A DNA stretch of 42,725 nt from Myxococcaceae bacterium (GTDB lineage: Bacteria > Myxococcota > Myxococcia > Myxococcales > Myxococcaceae): positions 1 through 42,725 of the forward strand of contig JADCJJ010000038.1 of NCBI GenBank assembly GCA_020247085.1. The letters run 5' to 3'. Below the pieces are notes generated by a model, which was not told the DNA's origin, searched no databases, and saw only the letters and a program-made list of their open reading frames with translations. The number at the start of each line of letters is the position of its first letter. Positions within the stretch are counted from its first letter, which is position 1. The position numbers and the translations under genes are program-made. Positions 27,909-37,380 of this stretch are shown here, piece after piece.

Positions 27909-28483
27909 CGACCGTCTCGCAGCGCGGGCTCGCGTACTCGAAGGACCCATACGACCGGGAGAACTACGAGCTGGTGCGCGCGCTGTGCGCCGAGATGATT
28001 GCCCTCGGCTCCGGCGCGCCCCTCACGGACACCCTCTCGGCCCTCACGAACCAGACCGGCTACCCCACGCCGCGGGTCGACGTGCGGGCCGCGGTGGCCC
28101 ACGACGGCCGCGTGCTGCTGGTGAAGGAGACGCAGGACGGCCGCTGGGCGCTCCCCGGCGGCTGGGCCGACCTCGGCGTCTCGCCCGCCGAGATGGCGGC
28201 GAAGGAGGTGCGCGAGGAGGCAGGCTACGAGGTGCGCGCGAGCCGGCTCCTCGGCGTCTTCGGCAAGAAGCTCGACCCGAAGAGCGTCTTCAGTGTCTAC
28301 AAGCTCGTCTTCCTGTGCGAGCGCGTCGGCGGCGAGGCCCGCGTCGGGCACGAGACGAGCGCGGTGGGCTTCTTCGCGCGCGACGCGCTGCCGCAGCTCT
28401 CCCTGCACCGCACCCACCCACGACACCTCGAGGCCGTCTTCGCCCGCCTCGACGACCCCACCCTGCCGCCCTTCTTCGAGTGA
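27878..28483 (+). CDS. NUDIX hydrolase
   Basis: Nudix box region GWADLGVSPAEMAAKEVREEAGYEV preceded by GRWALPG. Confidence 0.92.
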   Translation: MRWLEWVQTLTTVSQRGLAYSKDPYDRENYELVRALCAEMIALGSGAPLTDTLSALTNQTGYPTPRVDVRAAVAHDGRVLLVKETQDGRWALPGGWADLGVSPAEMAAKEVREEAGYEVRASRLLGVFGKKLDPKSVFSVYKLVFLCERVGGEARVGHETSAVGFFARDALPQLSLHRTHPRHLEAVFARLDDPTLPPFFE

Positions 28484-28523
28484 GCGCCCCATCGGCCGCG
28501 GCGCGCGCGGCGTCGGCGGGCCG

Positions 28524-29759
28524 TCACTCGAGCAGCGCCAGCGCGCTGGCCGTCAGCACCTCGACGCCCACGTCGATGGCAGCCTCGTCGGGCAGAAACT
28601 GCGCGGCGTGCAGCGAGGGCAACCCGTCGCCCTTCGTCGCCGCGTACGTCGCCGGCGAGACGGCCCCCACCCACAGGAGCACCGAGGGGAAGCCGCCGGC
28701 GACGCCGTAGGCCCCGAAGTCCTCTCCGGCCATCGAGCGCTCCACCGCGCGCACCGCCCCGGCGGCGAGCCGCGACGTCAACACCGGCCGCAGGCGCTCC
28801 ACCAGCGCGGCGTCGTTCACCGTCGCGTTCGCGCCGTTCTCGATTGTGATGGCGGGCGGCTTCGGCGACCGGCCACCCTCGGCCTCGGCCTTCGCCAGCC
28901 GCGTGAGGCCCTCGCGCAGCGCCTGGCGGGTGGCGTCGGTGTAGCTCCGCGCGGTCAACTGCAGCCGCACCTCGCCCGGCACGATGTTGTGCTTGGTGCC
29001 GCCGTGAATGCTGCCGACCGTCACCACCGCCGGCTCGAAGGGGCTGCGCTCCCGCGACACCAGCGTCTGCACCGCCGTCACGAAGCGCGCCGCGATGACG
29101 ATGGGGTCCACCGTCTGGTGGGGGTACGCGCCGTGTCCCGACGCGCCGAAGAAGGTGACGTCGACGTTGTCGACGTTGGCGAGCGCCGGGCCGCTGATGA
29201 GGCCGACGGTGCCCGCCGGCAGCCCCGCGTGCGTGTGCAGGGCGAGCGCCGCCACGGGCCGGGGCACCTTCGAGAGCACCCCGTCCCTCAACATCGCGCT
29301 GGCGCCCGTGCCGACCTCCTCGGCCGGCTGCGCGAGGAACACCACCGTCCCCCGCCAACCGGCCCGCTGCTCGGCCAGCGCCACCGCCGCGCCCAGCCAC
29401 GACGCCATGTGCAGGTCGTGCCCACACGCGTGCATCACCCCGGGGACCCGGCTCGCGTAGCTCGCGCCCGTCGCCTCCTGCACCGGCAGGGCGTCGAGGT
29501 CGGTCCGGAGCAGCACCGTCGGCCCGGCTCCGTTCGCCAGCACCGCGATGAACCCGGCCCCGCCCAGCTTCGCCGTCACCGCATAGCCGAGCGCCTTCAG
29601 CCGCGCCGCGAGCAGCGCCGCCGTCTTCACCTCCTGGCCCGAGAGCTCCGGCGCCGCGTGGAGCTGCCGGTAGACCGGCCGGGCCTCGGCGATGCCCTTC
29701 CCCAGGGCGTCGCCTGGGGGCACGGCGGCGAGGAGCGCGAGCGCGAGCATGGCGGTCAT
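28524..29759 (-). CDS. M20-family amidohydrolase/peptidase with signal peptide
   Basis: MTAMLALALLAAVPPGDA; RTDLDALPV, VMHACGHDLHMA, LAQPAEE, GGTKHNIVPGEV, ERSMAGEDFGAY. Confidence 0.9.
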   Translation of the reverse strand: MTAMLALALLAAVPPGDALGKGIAEARPVYRQLHAAPELSGQEVKTAALLAARLKALGYAVTAKLGGAGFIAVLANGAGPTVLLRTDLDALPVQEATGASYASRVPGVMHACGHDLHMASWLGAAVALAEQRAGWRGTVVFLAQPAEEVGTGASAMLRDGVLSKVPRPVAALALHTHAGLPAGTVGLISGPALANVDNVDVTFFGASGHGAYPHQTVDPIVIAARFVTAVQTLVSRERSPFEPAVVTVGSIHGGTKHNIVPGEVRLQLTARSYTDATRQALREGLTRLAKAEAEGGRSPKPPAITIENGANATVNDAALVERLRPVLTSRLAAGAVRAVERSMAGEDFGAYGVAGGFPSVLLWVGAVSPATYAATKGDGLPSLHAAQFLPDEAAIDVGVEVLTASALALLE

Positions 29760-30257
29760 GGGCGCGTAGCTTGCGCTGGCCCGAGGGGCGCCGTCGACAG
29801 CGCCGGCTGGCGAGTCACGCACGGCGTTGGAGGGACTCGGGGTCGCCACGACGGCGTCTGCCACCGCTCGCGACCTGCCGGGCGACGCCGTGGCGCTGGG
29901 AGCCCGTGCGCCCGAGGGCACGACCGGCGCGGAGGTGAACCAAGGCCGGGGGGCAGCCCCCCCCCGAACGGCGCGAGGCTCACCCGAACGCGGCGTGGTG
30001 GGCCCGCGCCCCAGCCGACCGACGACGTGTCGGGCGACCGGCCCCGGGCTCGGGGGGCGCTCCGAGGCCTCGGGCGACCAGGGGAAGGATGCACGCCGGC
30101 CTCGGGCGTGACGACCAGGGCCGCTGGAACGCGCTCGCCCGAGGCTGGAGCGCTCGCTCGAGGCGCGCGGGGCGACCTCGCGGCGCCCGGCGCAGACGCG
30201 GCTGCGCGCGGTGGATTTCGTGGAACCGCCCGCCGGTTTGGAGCAAGCAGGCCCGCG

Positions 30258-31877
30258 ATGCCCTGGTACCTGTGGACGCTCGCCGCGCTGGCCACCCTCA
30301 TTGCCGTGGGGTGGTTCGTCGTGCCTTCGCTGCTGCGCGCGCTCATCAAGCGGCGCCTGTCGAACTACCGCGTCGAGGTGACGGTACCCGACCCCGGCAG
30401 GCCGGAGCGCCTGACGTCACCCCGGCGGGTGGCCGTGCTCGGCGGCGGCGTCGCCGGCCTCACCGCCGCCATCACGCTGGCCCGGCGTGGCTTCGAGGTC
30501 GAGCTCTTCGAGGCCAACGCCTACCTCGGCGGCAAGCTGGGCAGCTGGAAGGTGCCCCTGCCCGGCGGCGACGAGGCCTGGGTCAGCCACGGGTTCCACG
30601 CGTTCTTTTCGAACTACTTCAACCTCAACCGCTTCCTCGACTCGCTGGGCCTGCGGCGCGAGTTCACCAGCATCGGCGAGTACGTCATCCTCGGCACCGA
30701 CGGCGCCGAGGTGCGCTTCGGCGCGCTCGACACCACGCCGGTCTTCAACCTCTTCTCCCTGGCCCGGAAGGGCGTGTTCCGCTTCCGCGACGTGCTGAAG
30801 GCGCCGGCCCGCGACGTCTTCGGCGTCTTCCTCGAGTACGACGAGCGAGAGACGTTCGCCCGCTACGATGACGTCTCGTTCGCCGACTTCGACCGCCTCA
30901 CGAAGCTGCCACCGCGGCTCAAGCTCGCCTTCAACACCTTCGCGCGCGCGTTCTTCTCCGACGAAGACAAGCTCTCGCTCGCCGAGCTCATCAAGTCGTT
31001 CCACTTCTACTACCTCGGGCAGGACGGCGGCCTCGTCTACGACTACCCGGTGCACGACTACGAGCCGCAGTTCCTCTCGCCGATGCGCCAGGAGCTCGAC
31101 CGCCACGGCGCGAAGGTGCACCTGTCGACCCGCGTCGAGCACCTCGAGGCCCTCGACAGGGGCTTCCGCGTCAACGGGAGCGCCTTCGACCGGGTGGTGC
31201 TGGCGACCGACGTGGTGGGCGCCCGCAGCGTCGTCACCGCCGCCACCGGCCTGCCCGACGCCGTGAAGGCGCCCTTCGCGCAGCTCGCCACCGGCCAGCG
31301 CTACGCCGTGCTGCGAATCTGGATCGACAAGGACGTGCGCGAGGGCTTCCCCCCCTTCGTCATCACCGACCGCGAGCAGGTGCTCGACGCCTTCGCGACG
31401 TACCACCGCTTCGAGCACGAGGCGCAGACGTGGGCAAAGAAGCACGGCGGCGCGGTGCTCGAGCTGCACTGCTACGCCGTACCCGAGGCGCTCTCGCCCG
31501 ACGAGGTGCGCACCGCGCTGCTCGGCGAGTTCGAGCGCTTCTTCCCCGAGGTGAAGGGCTTCACCCTGAAGCACGAGGTGTTTCAACTCAACCGCAACTT
31601 CACCGCCTTCCACCTCGGCATGTACCGGCACCGCCCGGGCGTCGAGAGCGGCGCGCCCGGGCTGGTGTGCGCCGGCGACTGGGTGAAGCTGCCCTTCCCC
31701 GCCATGCTCCTCGAGGCGGCCTGCGCCAGCGGGCTGCTCGCGGCGAACGCGCTCTTGCGCGAGGCAGGCCTGCGCGAGGAGCCCATCTCGTCGGTCCCCC
31801 CGCGGGGCGTGATGGCCGGCCTGCCGCAGCCCCCCGCGCGCAAGCAGCTCGTCCCCGGAGCCGGGAAGACCCCGTGA
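30258..31877 (+). CDS. FAD-dependent oxidoreductase (phytoene desaturase / amine oxidase-like) with N-terminal TM
   Basis: TM YLWTLAALATLIAVGWFVVPSLL; dinucleotide fold RVAVLGGGVAGLTAAITLARRGFEVELFEA; C-terminal VCAGDWVKLPFPAMLLEAACASG. Confidence 0.88.
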   Translation: MPWYLWTLAALATLIAVGWFVVPSLLRALIKRRLSNYRVEVTVPDPGRPERLTSPRRVAVLGGGVAGLTAAITLARRGFEVELFEANAYLGGKLGSWKVPLPGGDEAWVSHGFHAFFSNYFNLNRFLDSLGLRREFTSIGEYVILGTDGAEVRFGALDTTPVFNLFSLARKGVFRFRDVLKAPARDVFGVFLEYDERETFARYDDVSFADFDRLTKLPPRLKLAFNTFARAFFSDEDKLSLAELIKSFHFYYLGQDGGLVYDYPVHDYEPQFLSPMRQELDRHGAKVHLSTRVEHLEALDRGFRVNGSAFDRVVLATDVVGARSVVTAATGLPDAVKAPFAQLATGQRYAVLRIWIDKDVREGFPPFVITDREQVLDAFATYHRFEHEAQTWAKKHGGAVLELHCYAVPEALSPDEVRTALLGEFERFFPEVKGFTLKHEVFQLNRNFTAFHLGMYRHRPGVESGAPGLVCAGDWVKLPFPAMLLEAACASGLLAANALLREAGLREEPISSVPPRGVMAGLPQPPARKQLVPGAGKTP

Positions 31878-32722
31878 GCGCCACGCGCCCCACGATGCTG
31901 GTGACCGGCGCCAACACCGGCATCGGCCTGGCGACGGCGACCGCCCTGGCCTCGACGGGCGCGCGGCTGCTCTTCGCCGGGCGCTCGAAGGAGAAGAACC
32001 TCGCCGCCATCGCCCAGGTTCGCGCCGCCGCGGGCCACGACGACCTGCACTTCGTGCCGCTCGACCTCGCCGACCTCGCCCAGGTGCGCCAGTGCGCCGA
32101 CGCGCTGAAGGCCGCCCACGAGCGGCTCGACGTGCTGGTGCTCAACGCCGGGCTGGTGCGCGTCCGCGCGCTCACCGCCCAGGGCTACGAGATGACCTTC
32201 GGGGTCAACCACCTGGGGCACATGCTGCTGACGCTCCTGCTCGAGCCGCTCCTCGTCCGGGCGGTGCCGTCGCGCGTGGTGGTGGTGGCCAGCCGCGCGC
32301 ACGAGCGCACGCGGCGCCCCATCGACTTCGCTTCGCTCCGGCGGACGACGGCGTCGTTCACCGGGTGGCGCGAGTACCAGCAGTCGAAGCTGGCCAACAT
32401 GCTGTTCGCCTTCGAGCTGGCGCGGCGGTGGCAGTCGAAGGGCGTCACCGTGCACGCCGTGCACCCGGGCGTCATCGCCTCGGACATCTGGCGCGTCGCG
32501 CCGACGCCGCTGCGGCAGCTCGGGCGGCTGCTCATGCGCACGCCCGAAGAGGGCGCCCGCGCCAGCGTGCACTGCGCCACGTCAGCGGATGCGGGCCGGG
32601 AGACGGGCCGGTACTTCGACGAAGATGGCTCGCCCCGGCAGCCGAGCCCGCTCGCGCTCGATGTGTCCGCCCAGGCGGCGCTGTGGGCCTGGTCGATGGA
32701 GGCCCTCGCGCCCTTCCGCTGA
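31874..32722 (+). CDS. Short-chain dehydrogenase/reductase
   Basis: LVTGANTGIG, NAGLV, YQQSK catalytic motif, HPGVIASD; GTGA overlap with the preceding gene. Confidence 0.92.
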   Translation: MSATRPTMLVTGANTGIGLATATALASTGARLLFAGRSKEKNLAAIAQVRAAAGHDDLHFVPLDLADLAQVRQCADALKAAHERLDVLVLNAGLVRVRALTAQGYEMTFGVNHLGHMLLTLLLEPLLVRAVPSRVVVVASRAHERTRRPIDFASLRRTTASFTGWREYQQSKLANMLFAFELARRWQSKGVTVHAVHPGVIASDIWRVAPTPLRQLGRLLMRTPEEGARASVHCATSADAGRETGRYFDEDGSPRQPSPLALDVSAQAALWAWSMEALAPFR

Positions 32723-32738
32723 GCCGCCCTGCTCGCCG

Positions 32739-33050
32739 TCAGGGGCAGCTGCCGCCGTCGGGGCGGTCGGCGTCACAGCCGTCGGGGAGCCGGGCGAACC
32801 CGCACTTCTTCTTCCCCTCGGGGGTCTCGACGAGGCGGCAGTCGCACTCGGGCACCAGCGCCGCGCACGCCTCATTTTGCGCCGCCGTCGGGTTCGCGAG
32901 GCTCTCGGCCGTCGCCGCCCGCTGAAGGCACGTGTTGCGGTCGAAACTGCTCTGCTGACACTCGCAGAGCCGCTCGGAGAGCTGCCGACAGGGGCTCTTG
33001 CAGCCGGAGGCGGCCACGAGGACGGCGACCACGAGGAGCAGCGTCTTCAT
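32739..33050 (-). CDS. Small cysteine-rich putative lipoprotein
   Basis: MKTLLLVVAVLVAASGCKSPC lipobox; many Cys residues in about 100 aa. Confidence 0.65.
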   Translation of the reverse strand: MKTLLLVVAVLVAASGCKSPCRQLSERLCECQQSSFDRNTCLQRAATAESLANPTAAQNEACAALVPECDCRLVETPEGKKKCGFARLPDGCDADRPDGGSCP

Positions 33051-33115
33051 CAAGGCGCGCACCCTGCCACACTCCACCGGCACCGGGGCGCCGAAGTTCG
33101 GCCAGCCCTGAACGG

Positions 33116-34237
33116 TCAGCGGGGCCCCAACGCCGCCTGCACCGTCTCGCGCAGGTAGCGCGCCGCGAGGCCGACGGTGCGCTCAGCGCTCTGCGGTGTC
33201 CGGGTGAGCGACGGCGCCACCTCCATCACGTCACCACCGAGCAGGCCCACCTCGGCACCGAGCCGCCGAATCAGCGCGCACACCCAATCGGGCTCGAGCC
33301 CGCCTGGCTCCGGCGTACCCGTGGCGTCGGCCCAGGCCGCGTCGGTGCCGTCGATGTCGTTCGAGAAGAGCACCTTCGTGACGCCGCTCGCGCGCACGTG
33401 GGCCAGCACCTGGTCGAGGGCGCCGCCTGGGTCGGCCCGCACGTCGCGCGCCCAGAACTGCCGCACCCCCAGCGTCGACTCCCAGTGCGCCTGCGTACGC
33501 TGGGTGGCGCGAATGCCCACCTGCGTGAGGCGCCCCTCGCGGCCCAGCACCTCGTTCGCGTGCCAGCTCCAGGTGGCGAAGCAGTACTTCACGCCGAGCC
33601 GCTCCTCGAGCAGGTCCGTGTGCGCGTCGCTCTGCACGATGCCCCAGGGCGCCCCGCCGCGCACGGCGTTCAGCGGGCGCACCACGGGCCAGGCGGTCGA
33701 GTGGTCGCCGCCCAGCGAGAACACCTTGAGGCCCGGGTTGAGGCCCAGCAGCAACGCCCAGGCGCGCTCGGCGATGGACAGCGGCGAGACGGGCAGCGCG
33801 CCGGCCTCCGGGTGCCCCGGGTAGAGCGCCGCGCGGCTGGCGGCGAGCTGCGCCGCCGACAGCATGTCGTCGTGCAGCAGCTGCGGCACCACGAAGACGT
33901 CACCCACGTCGACGAGCCCCATCGCCTCGCAGCGGGAGGGCCAGTCGGCGTCGTCTGCGAGCAGCCGCGCCCGGATGGCCTGCGGCCCCAGGTTCGCACC
34001 CCGCTGAAACCCCGCGCCGACGTCAGAGGGAATGCCCAGCAGCACGCCCCTCGCCGTGGCGACGCGCTCGAGCGCCTCGCGAAAGCGCCGCTGCACCGCC
34101 TCGTCGGAGTCCACCCGGTACAGCGAGCGCTGCAGCGCCTGCTGCTCGGCCCGCCCGGTCGACACCAGGTACAGCCCGGCCCCGGCTGGCCTCAGGAGGG
34201 TCGCGAGCTCGTCGAGCGGCGTCATGCGCACCGTCAT
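33116..34237 (-). CDS. Arginase/agmatinase/formimidoylglutamase family (ureohydrolase) protein
   Basis: SLGGDHSTAWP, VQSDAHTDL, SNDIDGTDA metal-binding motifs. Confidence 0.88.
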   Translation of the reverse strand: MTVRMTPLDELATLLRPAGAGLYLVSTGRAEQQALQRSLYRVDSDEAVQRRFREALERVATARGVLLGIPSDVGAGFQRGANLGPQAIRARLLADDADWPSRCEAMGLVDVGDVFVVPQLLHDDMLSAAQLAASRAALYPGHPEAGALPVSPLSIAERAWALLLGLNPGLKVFSLGGDHSTAWPVVRPLNAVRGGAPWGIVQSDAHTDLLEERLGVKYCFATWSWHANEVLGREGRLTQVGIRATQRTQAHWESTLGVRQFWARDVRADPGGALDQVLAHVRASGVTKVLFSNDIDGTDAAWADATGTPEPGGLEPDWVCALIRRLGAEVGLLGGDVMEVAPSLTRTPQSAERTVGLAARYLRETVQAALGPR

Positions 34238-34460
34238 GCCGCGACGCTGGGAGGCCCACAAGAGCGCCTCGGGGCGAACGTCGCCGCGGCGCCCCGGCGC
34301 CGGGCCAGGCCTGTCCCGGGCAACCTCGCCCCCACGACGGCTGTCCCGGCGATGGCCGCGGCCCCCGTGGCGGCCGGCCGGTCACCGGTGGCCGACCCCT
34401 CGGGCCCCCGCTCGACCGCCTGACATCGCACGCGCGCAGCGCCGCCGCAGCGGAGGGCCC

Positions 34461-34510
34461 CGCCTGACTGCCCGACGCCGTCGACTCCGCAGCCGACGCG
34501 GAGTCAGGCG
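34461..34510. repeat. Overlapping inverted repeats upstream of the acyltransferase gene
   Basis: GACTCCGC (34483-34490) / GCGGAGTC (34498-34505), perfect 8 bp; CGCCTGAC (34461-34468) / GTCAGGCG (34503-34510), perfect 8 bp. Confidence 0.75.
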
Positions 34511-34519
34511 CCGCCCCGC

Positions 34520-35527
34520 ATGGAGCCCCGAGGCGGCTTCGGGTTGGCGCGCCGCTCGTGTAAGGCGGGCGCGCCCGTGGCCGAGACCGCGCCTCCCCTC
34601 AGCAAGCAGCTCAAGCGCGGCGCCCGCTACCTCGTGCTGCGCCTCGCCGCCGCCCTCACGGCGCAGCTACCGGTGCGGTGGGTGTCAGGCCTCGGCGCCT
34701 GGCTGGGGCGCGCGGCCTTTGTCGTCGCCCGCGGCGAGCGGCGCAAGGCGCTCCGCCACCTGGCCCTCGCCTTCCCCGAGAAGTCCGCCTCGGCGCGCGA
34801 CGCCATCGCCCGGGCCAGCTTCGAGCACCTCGGCCGCTGCGTCGGCGAGCTCGTCTGCGCGCGGCAGATCGACCGCCACCTCGACGAGTGGGTCGAGTGG
34901 CCCGCCGCCGACCGGGCGCTCCTCGACGCGGCGCTGGCGCGCGGGAAGGGCGTCGTCTTCGTGTCGGGGCACGTCGGCAACTGGGAGCTCACCGCCCGCG
35001 GCGTCACCGCCCGTGGCTACGACGGCGCCACCATCGCTCGCGAGGCCAGCGACCCCCGCACCACCGCGCTCATCGCGCGCCTGCGCGCCTCGGGCAACAC
35101 CGGCACCATCTGGCGCGGCCACCCGGGCGCGGCGAAGGCGATGCTGAAGCAGCTCCGCGCGGGGAAGATTTTGGGCCTGCTCATCGACCAGGACACGAAG
35201 GTGCAGTCGGTCTTCGTGCCCTTCTTCGGCCACCTCGCCTCGACGCCCCGCGCCGCGGCGGACCTCGCCCTGCGTACCGGCGCCGCCCTCGTCGTCGGCA
35301 CCTGCCCCCGCGTCGCGCCGTTCCGCTACCGCCTCTCGCTCGTCGAGGTGCCCCTCCCCGAGACCGCCGACGAGGCCGCCGTCGTCGCCCTCACCGCCAC
35401 CCTCACCCGGCGCCTCGAGGACGTCGTTCGCCAACACCCGGAGCAGTGGGTGTGGATGCACGAGCGCTGGAAGCGGCGCCCTCGAGACGAGGAGGGGCCT
35501 CACCCGGCCGCCCCGCGGCGCCCCTGA
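34520..35527 (+). CDS. LpxL/HtrB-like lysophospholipid acyltransferase
   Basis: GVVFVSGHVGNWELTARG (HxxxxE-type), LGLLIDQDTK, PEQWVWMHERWKRRP. The start may instead be the GTG at 34577. Confidence 0.85.
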   Translation: MEPRGGFGLARRSCKAGAPVAETAPPLSKQLKRGARYLVLRLAAALTAQLPVRWVSGLGAWLGRAAFVVARGERRKALRHLALAFPEKSASARDAIARASFEHLGRCVGELVCARQIDRHLDEWVEWPAADRALLDAALARGKGVVFVSGHVGNWELTARGVTARGYDGATIAREASDPRTTALIARLRASGNTGTIWRGHPGAAKAMLKQLRAGKILGLLIDQDTKVQSVFVPFFGHLASTPRAAADLALRTGAALVVGTCPRVAPFRYRLSLVEVPLPETADEAAVVALTATLTRRLEDVVRQHPEQWVWMHERWKRRPRDEEGPHPAAPRRP

Positions 35528-35556
35528 CGAGCGCCCGCCCGCCGGCCTCTCCGACG

Positions 35557-36293
35557 TCAGCCACTCGAGCGCTCGAGCCCGGCCACCAGCGCGTTGGCCT
35601 CGCCGAGCAGCGCCGCCACCGCGCCGTGGGCCTGCTGCGTCAGCGCATCCCTCGCGTCGAGGCCGAGGCCCTTCGTCTCGAGCGGCCGCCCGATGACCAG
35701 CGCCGCCGGCTTCGGGCGGATGGCGACGGTGCCCTTGGGCAGGATGGCGTGCGTCCCGCCGATGGCCGCCGGCACCAGCGGCACCTGCGCCTCGAGGGCC
35801 ATGATGGCCGCCCCCTTCTTGAAGGGCCGCAGCACCCCGTCGTCGCTGCGCGTCCCCTCGGCGAAGAAGACGACGCTGACGCGCTCCCGCACCTGCCGCG
35901 CCGCCTCGCGCAGCTTCGCCTTGTCGCCCTCGCCTCCCGTGCGGTCGACGAAGACGTTGCCGGCGCGCTCGAGCGCGTAGCCGAACACCGGCACCCGCCG
36001 GAGCTGCTGCTTCGCCACGAAGCGAAGGTGCCGCCGCACGTGGCGGTACAGCACCATCGCGTCGAAGTTCGACTGGTGGTTCACGCACAGCACGAAGTTG
36101 GAGGCCGGCAGGTGCTCGAGCCCACGGCACACCGTCTTCACGCCCGACAGCCGCAGCGCCGAGTCGGCCCAGAGGTGAATCGCCGGGTCCGGTGCGCGCT
36201 CGTCGACGTACGACAACGCCGTCACCAGCGACGAGAAGGTGCCGGTGAGGCCCACCAGCCCGGCGCCCGAGAGGGCAGTTCGAAGGAGCGCTC

Positions 36294-36297
<4 letters not shown>
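35557..36297 (-). CDS. 1-acyl-sn-glycerol-3-phosphate acyltransferase (PlsC-like)
   Basis: NHQSNFDAMVLY (HxxxxD), FAEGTRS, VPAAIGG. GTGA overlap with the upstream gene stop. Confidence 0.9.
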
Positions 36298-37286
<989 letters not shown>

Positions 37287-37380
37287 CGGGGCGCGTTTGC
37301 CACGAAGCGCCCGCCCTGACGAGCCGGCAAGCGCCTCGACAACCGACCCGGGGCTCGCCGCCCGGCCACCGCTCGGGCAT

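Noticed and set aside
28293-30257. N-terminal extension of the 1194-aa ORF ahead of the FAD oxidoreductase
   Set aside because: Antisense to the M20 peptidase gene and through an intergenic region; a good ATG lies at 30258.
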